Shown: positions 47,256-59,044 of the stretch, piece after piece
How the letters are laid out: each line of letters begins with the position of its first letter
How positions within the stretch are numbered: the first letter of the stretch is position 1
Assembly: GCA_025024175.1 (NCBI GenBank)
Contig: QCXZ01000137.1
Coordinates: 75,330,680-75,394,679, forward strand
From: Rhyzopertha dominica
Lineage: Eukaryota > Arthropoda > Insecta > Coleoptera > Bostrichidae
DNA length: 64,000 nt
Reading direction: 5' to 3'
Position numbers and translations under genes: made by a program
The notes under the pieces: generated by a model
Told to the model about the DNA's origin: nothing
Database searches by the model: none
What the model saw: only the letters and a program-made list of their open reading frames with translations

Positions 47256-47735
47256 GCAGTTTTAAACCCCTAGCGCAGAGTGCCCGGTTAACAACCGTGG
47301 TTCCTTCGAGTGGGTGACTTGCATTCCGGGGGGTAATGCGGGCTGCTCGAATGACATAGTTCTGGTGGAGAGGGTAGTCTTATTAGGTGCCCCCGATCCG
47401 GGCTATTGGAATGCGACCCTATAGGCCTTAGGGTGAGCGTTCGGGGAAGCCTCTACTATCTCAGGTTGACACTAGCTAGTTGTTGAAGAGAGAAAACTAA
47501 CAAGGTATTCATAACCACCATTGACTAATGATGTAATCTCAGGGATGAAGCCATAGACAGGACAAGGATGAGGCCTTGGGGTGAAAACCCCTCTGTGAGT
47601 CTTAACTGTATCTGTTTGAGTTTAACGGATGAGTAACTTATGTTTTGTTTTTGCATCTCCCGCGCATATGTGAAACCGCCTTGTCTGTCCACCGGAGTGA
47701 CCGCATTGTTATGACCCACGGATGAAGGCGGTGAT
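47256..47735. repeat. GC-rich block, probable mobile element segment
   Basis: Base composition is sharply GC-richer than both flanks (for example TTCCGGGGGGTAATGCGGGC, GTGCCCCCGATCCGGGCTAT). No long frame has a recognised motif. The minus-strand 64-codon frame at 47525-47719 (ending LILVLSMASSLRLHH) is not recognised as a functional protein. Likely the 5' UTR or start of a non-LTR element. tRNA and rRNA folds were considered and not found. Confidence 0.4.
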
Positions 47736-48203
47736 AATGTAAGTTTTTCTTGATTATTCCCGCATTAGTTTTTCTATGTTTTTCACTTAGTCATTGCGAC
47801 AATATAGTAACAACATACTTACATATATTTCATAAAATTTATGGCGATTTTACATTTATTGACAATTTTTCTTTTTTTTCATTAAAATCGTCTTACTAAA
47901 TGCAAAGTTATTTTTTCAACGGCTGCTTCTAATTAAGTCTGAAAGTTTGTAAGCTGGTTATTTCTGTTCAAAATTGTTTTAACTGCTGTAAACAGAGATC
48001 GTGGCAATAAATATTCATCGAGCTGGAAAGCTGTTGTGAACATTGGGTGCGCTTTGTTGCATCCCGTGACAATGTTTGTAGCAGAGGTGCACATTGCCTT
48101 TATTTACCAAAAGGACAACTTCAACAGCGGATTTAATTAATCTGGGGAATGATCGCCTAGCGCAGCAGCGTGAATGCATCTGGTAGGTAGGACTTTACCG
48201 TTA
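47736..48203. other. No recognised gene
   Basis: AT-rich spacer up to the hAT target site. Confidence 0.5.
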
Positions 48204-48211
48204 CAATCCAT
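48204..48211. repeat. Target site duplication of the hAT element, left copy
   Basis: CAATCCAT here and at 50015-50022 are identical 8-bp direct repeats immediately outside the inverted ends. This length is diagnostic of hAT transposons. Confidence 0.93.
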
Positions 48212-50014
48212 CAAGGGCGGATCCAGCTTTCAAATCAGGGGGGGTCCCCTAGTTAGGAGAGGCTAAAATTTTATTAAAATAATCTAATTGGAAAAGAAAT
48301 AGTATATTATTGTTATAAGTCGAAATAATTTTAGTCAAATAGCAAAATTAATATTTCTTTTTTTCTCTCGAAAAACGAATTGTGACTTCAATCCACTTCA
48401 GTCGGTATGTTTCTCTAATGGTGAAGTCCAGTTCAAAAATTCATTGAGTGCACAAATGAAGCTGACAATCACGAGTTGTTTTTATCTCATTAAAGAAATG
48501 AATTCGGATTTGAGTAATGGAGAAAACAATCAATAGTAAAAAAAATAAAATCGTCACAGGTAAGGCACTAAGGGTTGACATTCATTAATTATTAGCTGTG
48601 CCTTCGTTTTTATTAGCAAATTTACAAAAACAAGCCATCTTTTATACAAAGAACACGATATCAAAGCACTACGTGACACACATGATAGATTAAAATATAA
48701 CTTCCTTTAGACATCTTAGGATTACATCATTCAATATGGCTTCTGACGGGCAGGCAATGCGCGCATAGGAAGCCGTGGAAACTTAAAATGTACTGCTGAA
48801 GTTGGGTCGTTCTTGGGCAAGTCTTTCGATTTTAACGATTCATGCCTTGATTCGTTTGATTCGACTCACAGCTAATGAATCAATCGTTTAAACTTGAATT
48901 ACAGTTGATGCATGATGCACATAAGAACCCTTAATCAATTAAGATCAACCTACTTGTGTCGTTTGAGAAATGCGGAATGTAAGACTTGTTTACCTGTTTT
49001 CTACGAGAATAATGCGGTTTGTAACTGTACCCCCAACTAATGTAAACGGTGATTGATACTATGTTGTCATGGACGGAAAGATGTCGAAACATATGGTTTG
49101 TCTTTTGTGTCCCAAAGAAGTAGGAAAATCGTTTGGATACCCCGATTACTTACTAATGTATATATTAATCAAGTATGTGATCCAGATATCAAAATTTTTT
49201 TATGAAATTAAATTTTTAATGTATTCGATAATGCAAAAGTCAACAAAACGGAGAAATTAGAAACAAATTAATTACCCTTTTAGCATGTACCTAATAGACT
49301 TTAGCCATAATATACTCATCTATATTTTCTACTCAAAAATCTACGCCCAAGTGCTTTATCTAGAAAATTGGGTATTACGCGTAAATAGCAATAGTAAAAT
49401 CACTGAAACAAAGGTATAATAATTATCAGCAAATACCAAACCATTATAATTCTACTATACATACTGATTTGTTAAGTATGCTTTTTTATCGTTAAAGCAA
49501 TAGTAAATAAAATGAAATGTTAACACTGCTACAGTTACTGGTTATGCTACACACTTTGCAGCTCCCTTTAACAAGGCCTTACAGCTCTGTAACTCGTTTT
49601 TGATAATGATTCATGAATGATTTGAATGATTGGAATCTACGCGATTGAAGGAACGATTTGATTCGAATCAAAAGTCTCAGCTCTAGTGTTTGACATTAGT
49701 ATTAAGTAATGGGATTTCTATAGCAAAGCGTTAGAAGTAGCATTGTTTTTATGTATACCCTTCCATCGACATTTCGAAAGTCACGTGTTCTATATAGCTA
49801 AACAGTCAAAAATCCAACGCCGTCATACAATTTTCCCCCAAAATTATGTTGCCGCTCGTTACTCTGCGAATAAATTGCGACGTTTTTGATTAAAACGGAT
49901 AATAGTGCGTGTTGTTGATGGATGTATGCACTCGCCATCATAGAAAGTACTACACCCAGCCCAGGCCCAGGGGGGGTCATGACCCCCATGACCCTCCCCC
50001 TGGATCCGCCCTTG
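48212..50014. mobile_element. Non-autonomous hAT transposon, 1803 bp
   Basis: Perfect 15-bp terminal inverted repeats CAAGGGCGGATCCAG (48212-48226) and CTGGATCCGCCCTTG (50000-50014), flanked by the 8-bp duplication CAATCCAT. Subterminal sequence is G-rich at the left (CAGGGGGGGTCCCC) and C-rich at the right (GACCCCCATGACCCTCCCCC), as in other elements starting 'CARGGGCGGATC'. The interior is AT-rich and shows no hAT transposase motif. The 63-codon frame at 49069 and the minus-strand 76-codon frame at 49798 are not recognised. The element would depend on a transposase elsewhere. Confidence 0.94.
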
Positions 50015-50022
50015 CAATCCAT

Positions 50023-51993
50023 TGGCAATCAGGCAGTATTAGAAAATATATTTATTTTCTAATATTCGTTTCAAGTTTGCTTTAATTTCTACCAACAGAA
50101 TCAGAAAAAACCCTATAGCTCTGTACTATAATACTTATCTCATAATGCTTCCATTGGCATTAATGAATATAGGAACACAAGTATGGCTTCAATTAACCAC
50201 CTCAATTTCAATTCTTGGAAACTACAGTGCTGCTCAAGACAAACGAAAAACTGCTTTAGGTAAAAGTTGCTTCTGCTACTGCGTGACCTGCACTAAATTC
50301 ATTGTTAAAGGTCTAGGTAGTTTTTGCCTTGTTACTTAAAAATGTTATTAAAGAAGAAAATGCTTTTTCGTCTTGAAATTAAGTAAGTAAGGTAGGAGGA
50401 AGACATTGAATCTTTTAGGCTCATTTACTAAATCATACATTTGATGTTTCTTTTAACATTTTGGAATTCTTGCTTATGCTAGAGTATTATAGCTATTTAG
50501 TAGTCTTTAAGTATAAATACCTAGATTTTTAGAACAGAACCGTACAAAAATAAATTAATTGCCTTTTGCTAATATTTGGAACATTAACAAAAGTTATGGA
50601 TAAATAAAGAGAAGTCAATATTCTACTTCTATGCCATATTTTAAAGAAATATGTTTAGGAAACGGTAATAAACCCAAATTTGTATAATAGCTGTCGTTGG
50701 CAAAAGTACTAGCTCACTAAGTGACGCAGCCTGATTTTTAATTCTGTTGTTATAAATCTGTAGGGATTAAATTCTGGCGCAACTAGAGACATCAGAGCAT
50801 TTTTATAAAGCTTTGTGGTCTGTGCATACTCACAAGTGTATGCGCTCATTCCTTTGTTGTGGGAATTCCGATGATTCCTAAGAGGTTTTATTGCAGTTTT
50901 GCTCTTTGTGTATAATATAATATATGTGCGTAGAAATGAAAGAATCCGGAAATGTTTCTGAAATGTCCGCATGCGTACTACAAACCTGCCGTGCCAAAAG
51001 CATACACATGTGATGGTAAACAAGGCAAAGTTGCCGTCTAAAAATTGTGTATATATCTTTAATATGTGCAATATCATTTTGAAGAATACTTAATGTGTGG
51101 AACTGAGAATTGAGCGTTTAGTTTTTCAAGCATTATATAACTGATGATAATGGGACAGCAACATATTTGTTAACTAGAAAACCATTTTAATAAATACCGT
51201 TACATTTAATGGCGAAAAAAGAGAAATATTTTATAGCAAAATGGATGGCAATTCTTTCTGTCACCAGTGAATTGACACCATCACAAAACCACCTAGTTGC
51301 CTTAATGGGTACTACGTCCTAAAGGAAGTGACCTGTAATCTGACAAGTTGGCATACACCTGAATACATCAACCTGACAGCAGACCCCACGGCACTTTTTG
51401 CTGACGGGCAAAAACCGACNTACATGCCATGCTGTCTTTTCAAGACGATTAATCAATGAGATCTTAAAATAACTGTAGTTAACAGGAAAATTAGATCTAC
51501 ATTGTAATACTTTGCATGACAGAATCAAAATAGCCGCCGGACTAAACGAAAAAGGTGTGACTGGTATGTAGAGCAAATAAGGGCAAGCAAGTTTCATAAC
51601 CATTACAAAATTCTCCATTATTACATCATAGATTTTCTAATTTAGAAAGAAATTTTACATTTGCTAATNTTTTGCTTGCTATTTTGTATCCAGTTGTACC
51701 GACCGGAAGTTTTCCGCTTTGTCGAACATTGAAATTCATTAAAGGATTGCAAAGTCGGAAGAGGTACATCATTCTACCGTTTGCCGTGTGTATCCAACTC
51801 CAAATGGCGGCGGTTTAATTAAACCTTCATGTAACGGCGTTCAGACCCAAAGCATTCCAAAGTTTTTACATTCGGGACAGCGGCATTCCAATTTTGTGCA
51901 GAAAAAACGAAAACCAGTGTTGATTTTTCCACAGGCATCTAGATTCAAAGTAGACTGTAGCTTTAGCAGCAAATTATTATAAAAAATCATTCA
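50023..51993. other. No recognised gene
   Basis: AT-rich. The minus-strand 122-codon frame at 50709-51077 has no recognised motif and no signal of selection visible by eye. N bases at 51420 and 51669. Confidence 0.4.
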
Positions 51994-52964
51994 AAGGGAT
52001 GTTTTTTCCTGATTTCAAAAATGTATCGCACTTGTACAATTTATTGCTTCTGAGTTGAGAAAAGTGTAAATACAATAAATGAGCCTAACAGAATGAAAAG
52101 AATGAAAACAATTTTCTTCTTTTTTAAAATGGACAAGTTCTGAATTTCTGCCGTGATTTGTCTTTTTAAATCTTCTGCATTATGTGGCTGATCAGCACAA
52201 ATGTGATTTTTCAGATAACTCCACAGGCAAAAAATCAAGCGGCGTCAGATCAGGTGACGTGCTGGACATTACATCGCTCCGCGCCTACCAATCTATCTGT
52301 CTTCAAATATCCACGAACGTTGACTGCAAAATCGGACGGTGCACAATCTTGCTGAAACTATATCTGTTAAGAAAGATGCGTAGCATTTTCACGATTAAGG
52401 AACAGGCGAATAAGTTCTGGTATAATGTGTTACCGCAAGAGCTGTACATATTTGACCGCATTCAAATTGCCATCGATGAAAAAAGGCCTAATAATGTGCT
52501 CACCGATAATATCACAACAGACATTCACTTTCTGAGGGTGTTCTGTGTGGACTTGTTCCATCCAACACCTTCAACACCGCCGGTTTCGTCAAAGCGTTGC
52601 AATGTTTTAATAACTCCTGATCTGACAGTTTGTTCACGATCCTCATGAACTATATTGTAGAGTGCAACTACTTCCGAGTAACTTCGCCTTCTATCTTCAT
52701 AACCAATCATCATCAAATGTTCGATGCGATCATGTTCAGTTAATTGAGGCACTGCGATTATAAACAACAAAGTGAATGAAAATTATCACCAGTAACGAAG
52801 AAAATTGACACTTGGAGTTTTTATTCTTAGTTAGTGATAACGAATATGGTTTTTATCCCAAAGTTTTTTGCAAAACCCAAGTTTGTTATCACACTTTTTT
52901 TAACTCAGAAGCAATAAATTGTACAAGTGTGATGCATTTTTGAAATCAGGAAAAAATATCCTTT
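51994..52964 (-). mobile_element. Tc1/mariner-superfamily element with about 74-bp inverted repeats, internally deleted
   Basis: The left arm 51994-52067 (AAAGGGATGTTTTTTCCTGA ... CACTTGTACAATTTATTGCT ... AAAGTGT) and the right arm 52891-52964 are inverted copies with a handful of mismatches. They bound about 970 bp that contains the N- and C-terminal pieces of a transposase on the minus strand. The catalytic middle is mostly missing or decayed. Exact ends and TA duplication were not fixed. Confidence 0.85.
52041..52770 (-). pseudogene. Mariner-superfamily transposase, N- and C-terminal remnants
   Basis: The minus strand begins PQLTEHDRIEHLMMIGYEDR followed by RRSYSEVVALYNIVHEDREQ. This is the N-terminal helix-turn-helix of a class common in insects ('TEQERIEILMMIGYGDR..T..EV'). 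After frameshifts the C-terminal block appears as SPDLTPLDF (near 52255), then, one base out of frame, CLWSYLKNHICADQPHNAED and LKRQITAEI. The sequence between shows stops and lacks the first catalytic Asp and the QQDG block. The shared C-terminal block links it to the remnants at 29.3 and 62.5 kb. Confidence 0.78.
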
Positions 52965-54089
52965 TCATTGATGAGCCTTTTAGCCCCCTTTCTGACACGG
53001 AGCTGAAAGAATTCCAGAAAATTCATTTTAATTACCCATAGGCTCGTGCATAGTTTAAAAAAATCGGTTGAACAGAACCTGAAATATCCTGCTGGTTACA
53101 TACTTTGTAGCGACCCATTAATTTTAAGCAGTTCATGTGCTTGAAACTATGCCAGCTTACTTCACAATTAGCAGTTAGGAACAAATTTATCATCACGGAT
53201 TATCCTAAAGCTCTAAGCAATTGTTTTCTACTCACCTTTTGTGCAACTAAATGATTCTAAAACTTATTTCCCTTTATGCCCGTCTGTAAGTGCACCGTAC
53301 TGAAGGGATTGTGCTTTGAAATATTAGCAGCTAACAGATTCCCAGAAGTAAGGAAGAACCTCTCTTACAACTATTAAGATTTATTACATCCACTTGTACC
53401 GACGAGAAACAACGCTCTGCATTAGTGAACAAATTTGCCCAGTTTCGTTCACTGTATATGCAAGTTAAAGGGAACTCTACAAAGATGTGGTAGATCTAAC
53501 ATTGGAAAATATACAGCATAAATAAGGCGTCCTAAAATTAATTAACAATCTCCTAGGATACAGCCAATGAAATGATTGCCAATTCAATCTTCTCAGGCTT
53601 CGCGAATAGTACCTCAATGAAACCTTGTCATTTCTCTATAATTCTTTTACATTCACATACAATATGGTATAAAGTTTCATATTCCGCTATATACTTCCGA
53701 CATGTATAATCGTATGTTATACCAATTCTATATTTTGAAAATGTCTGTGTTTCTCCTTGCAATTTTAGCATTGTTCCCAGAATTGGCAATCGTCATCCAC
53801 CACTCGAGGTTCACATTTCTGTTGATTGGTCCTTCCTAGAGTTAAGAAGTAACATTTCATTAAAATGTAATTTTAGGCTCTATACCATTTGATAAATGGT
53901 TATCTTTCCTATGTAGACTGGAATCAAGTGTTTATCTTTGACAACGTCAATAATAACCTTGAGGTTTTCCATGATATCGTGTTCATAATTAAAGAATTAT
54001 TTCAGTGCAGGACATCAGGGTTTACCGGCTTATTTCTTAAAATTATGTAGGCCATTATTACATCATTTCTTTTTCAACAATCATTAAAT
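52965..54089. other. No recognised gene
   Basis: 52980-53120 has a repeat-like texture (AAAATCGGTTGAACAGAACC) typical of insect transposon ends. The rest is AT-rich without features. Confidence 0.4.
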
Positions 54090-55235
54090 TAAAAAAAAAT
54101 AGAAGCTCCCATTATTATTCCTTTACGTAAAGCTGGATCAAAGAACGATTTAAAAGATTAGCGCCACTCCGCCCCACATGCTCTATTTCTTCGTTATGCA
54201 AGATTATGGAATCAATCATTGCCGATCAATTACTTCAAACATATGAAACCTAGATTTCACTAGATATCTAAATTGCATATTTACATCAACTATGTTGTAA
54301 AATCTTTCGAAAAGGGCATTCAAGTGTATTTTTGTAAAGCATTTGATCGTGTTAATATCTTAAAAAGCTTAGAGGACTGTGTGTACTCATGGCTTGAATC
54401 CTATCTTACTAATAGAGTTCAAGCCGTCAACTTAAATGGTATCATTTCAAGACTGATACCATTTAATTATTGTCATTTATAAATGACATTAAGACGTGCT
54501 TTAAATATACTAGATACTTACTATTTATTTCTATTGAAATTCAAAATTAAAATGACACTATCAAAGTGCAAAAAGATCTCGATGCTTTATGGATATGGTG
54601 TATTTCCAATAATATATCATTAAATTTATCAAAGTGTGTCGTTATTATATTCGCTATAAAGAAGATTGAAAACTGATTACCTATAATTAAATTATGTGAA
54701 AGTTTGAATAGGTTAGTCCTTGAATACGGTGGAATAATAGCATTGAGCGAAAATGTAAATTTGATTTTATTTAAACTGAATATAAGTAAAGATAACTAAT
54801 CCTATCAAGAGCGTTTGAGATTGGGTGGTCTACAGTCTTTGAAAAGGCGTGAGCAAAATCATATTATCTTAGTTTACAAGATTTCTGATAGTTTTATCGA
54901 CGGTCCAGATCTGCTTCTGTTGTTTAATTTGAGGATTCTGGGTTATCCAGCTTGTATTCAGGACTTGCTTGTAACTGATAGTCATCGTTCAAGTTATGGA
55001 TACAATATACCTATGGATAAAGTTTCACGTCACTTTTAAACGAACTATGTTCTGAGATCAATATATTCATCTGTAGTCTTCACCCTATAAAGAAATCTTT
55101 AAACATCTTTGTCGAGATTAATTTTTATTTCTTGTTGTTTATTATATTTTATTGTACATTTCTGTATACTCTATGTTACGTGTAATGGGGTTTCACCTTT
55201 TTGGCAGTGAAGTTTATTTTTATTATTATTACAAA
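54090..55235 (+). pseudogene. Non-LTR retrotransposon fragment (CR1/Jockey-like RT and C-terminus)
   Basis: Near 54100 the frame reads APIIIPLRKAGSKNDLKD, the RT block before 'YRPISL'. Near 54325 comes YFCKAFDRVNILKSLEDCVY and SWLESYLTNRVQAVNLNG (RT palm). Near 54600 an 'NNISLNLSKC' thumb block follows, and at 54815-55039 the C-terminus RLRLGGLQSLKRREQNHIIL ... YKISDSFIDGPDLL ... YGYNIPMDKVSRHF. The FADD catalytic box is missing and there are many stops. It ends in a short TTA-rich tail near 55212-55232. It is older and from a different lineage than the LINE at 35-37 kb, judging by the C-terminus. Confidence 0.78.
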
Positions 55236-57584
55236 AACGCTGGTAGTCCATAAAAATGCACTAGTTATTTTCAATTAGCACAGCAAACACTTGCTAGGTA
55301 TAAACGTAAACAACTTTATAAAGAAATGAGTTGGTACCTAGATATTACGAAAATTTGTTTACATACGTACTTTTTCATTATGACGATCCCACTACCCTCC
55401 ATTCAACTATATGTACATGCAATATCGTTGCTCCCCGTGCTCTTCACTGACAAGGATTATGTTTACAACATAGTTAGATGTGGGTGTGCGTGTCACTTTA
55501 ATGGATCCTGTAGGTACACAGACGGTGAGAGGTGTTGAATCGCCTACTTGCACTCCCAGCATCATAACAAGTAAAGTGACTCGAATTGCATGCGCTCAAC
55601 AAAGAATTCCTTTTGTACAGACATACCTAGCACGTGTTCGGATGCTGTATTTAAATTTGTTGTTATATTCTATCTTAAAACTTGAAACCATGACTACGAG
55701 TAGACTAGCTGTACACATAAAACATTTCACACGGTTGTACTGCTCATTACTGACGTTCTTTATAGGTAATATTACGCCCTTTGATGGTCAGCTATAATTT
55801 CCCAACGCCAACGCCTGTTTATAATCTTGGTCACTGCCTATACTGCAGGAGAGACGTAATTGTATAGCAGAGATACCAAAAGCCTTGTTATCTAGTAGCA
55901 GCGTGAACATAACTTGTAATACTGCAGATAATAATAATATTGCACTAGCTCCAACATCCGACCCTCAGCTTTATATTACCAGCTCTGAACGTTTGCAGCT
56001 AATTTTCTTGTCGCTATGTCTTGCGTAGTTTGTTACAATATTAAGTTGTACTTGTGTGCCCACATAGCAATAATGATAATAATAGCATTTATTGTCCTGT
56101 ATATCCTAGGTTTAAGAAAGTAATATCGTAAAATAGGATATTACTCGTTACACGATGCCATAGTGTAGGTGCATTATAAAACATACAAATTACTGCAGGT
56201 TGTGATATCAGATAGTAACGTAAAATATGAATACTCACTGTTTTATTACATCTTAACTAGTTTAAGGGGTGCGCACATAATTAGGTATACCTATCGTTTG
56301 TGTCAAAATTGTATTACTTACTAAATACATATGCCTTTACAATGTGACTTTTCTAATGCTGCTGTTAACTGCACATCTTTTGTAAAGTTGTTTTTAGTTA
56401 TTAAATCATTTTAGTAGGTTTGACTGCTTATCTAGTACACATTGCAAAAACAACCGAATATACAGGCACCGATATTCCATTAGTTCTTTTTCTTTTGAAA
56501 TCGAACCGTTTTCATTTTTCGAGTGACACGATAAGTGCCGGCGAAATTAAACCTTTGCTAGCCACACAAATTTTGATAACCCATTTATGTGTAATACAAG
56601 AAATGCACCCTGTATTTCCTAGTTTACTCTTTTTTTTGCGATAGATTTTGAGTGACATCGCTCAATTAATACCACACGTAATAGTTTTTATTTTCCAAAT
56701 TAAAAATCCGGCTCCAATTCAGTGAGCGGGCACAAAATCACTGCGACAGTTTCATGACGAATTAAAATGGTAGTGAGCGCTGAGAAGCTACTTTAAGATT
56801 AAGATGTTGTTTATAAGTTACAAATATTTGACGGCATGGTACAATTGTATCTACTAGAAAGAAAACATTTTTTGACATATCAGTGCGTTACTGTGAACTG
56901 AATAGACGATTGTTACTTCTACCTGACAAGTGTTAAGAGCTTTTTTTAACAAAAACTTCCACAGACCACCAATGTACCATCAATGCCATTGTCCAATGTC
57001 GTTACCTTATTTTTTTTGAAATTCAGCTTGTATGTGCCAAATTTAAATGTATAAGGGTAAGTCAAAATTTGGTCACCGAAACAAAATACCTTATTCAAAA
57101 GTGCAAGCAAAATTGACCGAATTCCGCTGGCCTCTACGATCCTTTCGCTCCCATTTTATTCGTCCTACATTCCTTAAGAAAGTTCATCGTGGAGGACAAC
57201 GGAAAGGGGGTAAGTGGTTATCATTAATTCTAAAATAGATTTTCTCGTGCGTTCTGCGTAACAGTTGAATTCCAAACCGGCACTAAAAGAAATTGTGCCC
57301 AACCGGTACCGGACACACATTTAATTAAATGCCGATGTAAAAGTATATAGTGGCTTATTATTGTTTCTCGGATCTTTAAGAAGTGGTCAGAAAAATATTA
57401 AGAATGAACCATCGCCTGACCATTGCACGTCAACTTTGATTTAATCAAACATTCTGTGAAAGCGTTGGTAGCTCAAGATGTCAGTTCTTCAAGAATAACT
57501 AACTGATGCTGAAATAAAAGAACAAAATTCGATATAAAAAAATTTTATGGTCCCATCTTTGTATCCAGTCTAAATTAAAGTCAA
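55236..57584. other. No recognised gene
   Basis: AT-rich. Frames at 55326-55797, 56420-56644 and 57047-57238 show no motif. Nothing supported. Confidence 0.5.
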
Positions 57585-57775
57585 ACTAAAAGAAAAGTAG
57601 GTACGCGTTTAAAAGAACACATACGTGTTTTGACTAAACACACAAATGACTGATAAAATGAATATTTTACAAAGATAAAAACAAAAAAAAGATAAAAGAA
57701 TCTATAGACATTTCTAGGAATACTAATTATTTTAATAGGGATTGTGGAGTTGGGTGACATTTGAAAGGCTATTTT
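57585..57775 (+). pseudogene. Upstream partial copy of the GIY-YIG domain
   Basis: AAACTAAAAGAAAAGTAGGT ACGCG... matches 59335-59365 almost exactly. The match resumes after an internal deletion at TTGACTAAACACA and runs to AATAGGGATTGTGGA, corresponding to 59548-59556. The copy therefore keeps the start of the motif and the C-terminus and lacks the middle. Confidence 0.88.
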
Positions 57776-57827
57776 GTAGTTATCTTTTATAAGCAGTTCG
57801 TTTTTGTTTGAACTCGTGCCAGACGTC

Positions 57828-57858
57828 TTGACAAAGATTACGGCGTAATCGAAACGTC
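57828..57858 (+). ncRNA. Degenerate type hammerhead ribozyme core of the Penelope-like element
   Basis: TTGACAAA, then a perfect 6-bp stem GATTAC-GGC-GTAATC (57836-57850), then GAAACGTC. Hammerhead motifs in Penelope-like elements read CUGAYGAA-stem II-GAAAC-GUC. Here stem II, the GAAA box and the GUC are intact, while the first box differs at two places (C to T and G to A, the latter a CpG-type change). Its position, just after the ORF end and before the next copy, is where such ribozymes occur. It is probably inactive because of the two core changes. Confidence 0.6.
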
Positions 57859-58200
57859 AGATTAATAATTTTCTGTCCGTGTTTTATAGTAACAGCGATC
57901 CTTTCGAAAACATATTATCTAACATTATGGACGCAGGAAGCATTCATTCTCGCATCCATGGTTGTAGACCTCTATGTTCAGAGAAATACAGTAAGGGCTA
58001 GCTAAAAGTGAAAAACCAATCGATGTTGTTTTAATGTAAAATACATTGTTTGTCATTAGTTAAGAGTATTTTGAGTATACTAATAAATACGAGGGTGAAT
58101 GCTTTCAACGTCCATAATATAAGACAATATTTTCTCGGAAAGATCGCTGTCTCTTGAAAACACTGACAAAAAGTTATAAGTCTCTTTTGTTTACGATTGT

Positions 58201-58875
58201 AAGGTACCTAAATTGTATGGTTTGCCCAAAATCCATAAAACCAATGTCCCGTTAAGACCTATAGTCAATACGATTGGCAGTCCTTATTACAGATTGGCAA
58301 AATTTTGTGCTAACTATCTGAAGCCTTATGTAGGAAAAACCAGTAGTTTCATCAAAAATTCTTCAGACTTTATTGATATTATAAAAGGTTTAAGTATTTC
58401 AGAAGGTGATATTTTAGTTAGTATTGTCGTGGTTTCTTTATTTACGAAAGTACCCATCCCTGAAGCGATAGATATAATCAAATCCAAGCTTATAATAGCG
58501 ATCCCCTAGGTGACAAGATAGCCAGATTATCTGAACATTGTTTAAAATGTACTTATTTCTTACGGAACGATAATTTTTATGAACAAAAATCAGGTTGTGC
58601 AATGGGTTCACTTCTAAGTCCTGTAGTAGCCAATTTGTTTATGGAAAATTTTTAACAGGTAGCGATAAACAGTTTTCATTTTAAGCCGAAATGTTGGTAT
58701 AGATACGTAGATAACACTTTTGTTATTTAACCCCACGGTATAGAAGGGTTGGGTAGGTTTCTAATTCATTTGAACAGTCAAAATCCTAACATAAAGTTTA
58801 CTATGGAATTAGAAAGCAATGGTAGTTTACCTTTCTTGGATGTCCAAATTTATAGAATGAACACTGGAAGTTAGG
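58201..58875 (+). pseudogene. Penelope-like reverse transcriptase, disabled
   Basis: Starts near LYGLPKIHKTNVPLRPIVNT, the signature of Penelope RTs, then SPYYRLAKFCANYLKP and SDFIDIIKGLSISEGDILVS. A frameshift near 58500 leads to YEQKSGCAMGSLLSPVVANL (the motif before the active site). The catalytic box reads RYVDN where YVDD is expected, followed by a stop in place of a conserved Trp. A stop also lies in FMENF* and after the FLDVQIYR block. The N-terminal part before 58200 is not open. Confidence 0.87.
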
Positions 58876-59044
58876 ACACAAGGTTTACAGAAAACCAACA
58901 CACACAGACAGATATTTACATGCCACATCCCACCACCCTCCCTCTCAAAAGAATAGTCTTATAAGGACGTTATTTGTTAGAGCACAAAGGATTTCAGACG
59001 AAAGTTCTTTAGGAAAAGAAATATATCATCTTAAATCAGCGCTA

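Noticed and set aside
47260..47480. Possible tRNA or rRNA in the GC-rich block
   Set aside because: No cloverleaf with T-loop and anticodon arms could be drawn and no rRNA core motif was seen.
50709..51077. Minus-strand 122-codon frame
   Set aside because: Long for its surroundings but no recognised domain, and composition is not protein-like over most of its length.
52184..52648. Plus-strand 154-codon frame
   Set aside because: It is antisense to the recognised transposase remnant at 52041-52770.
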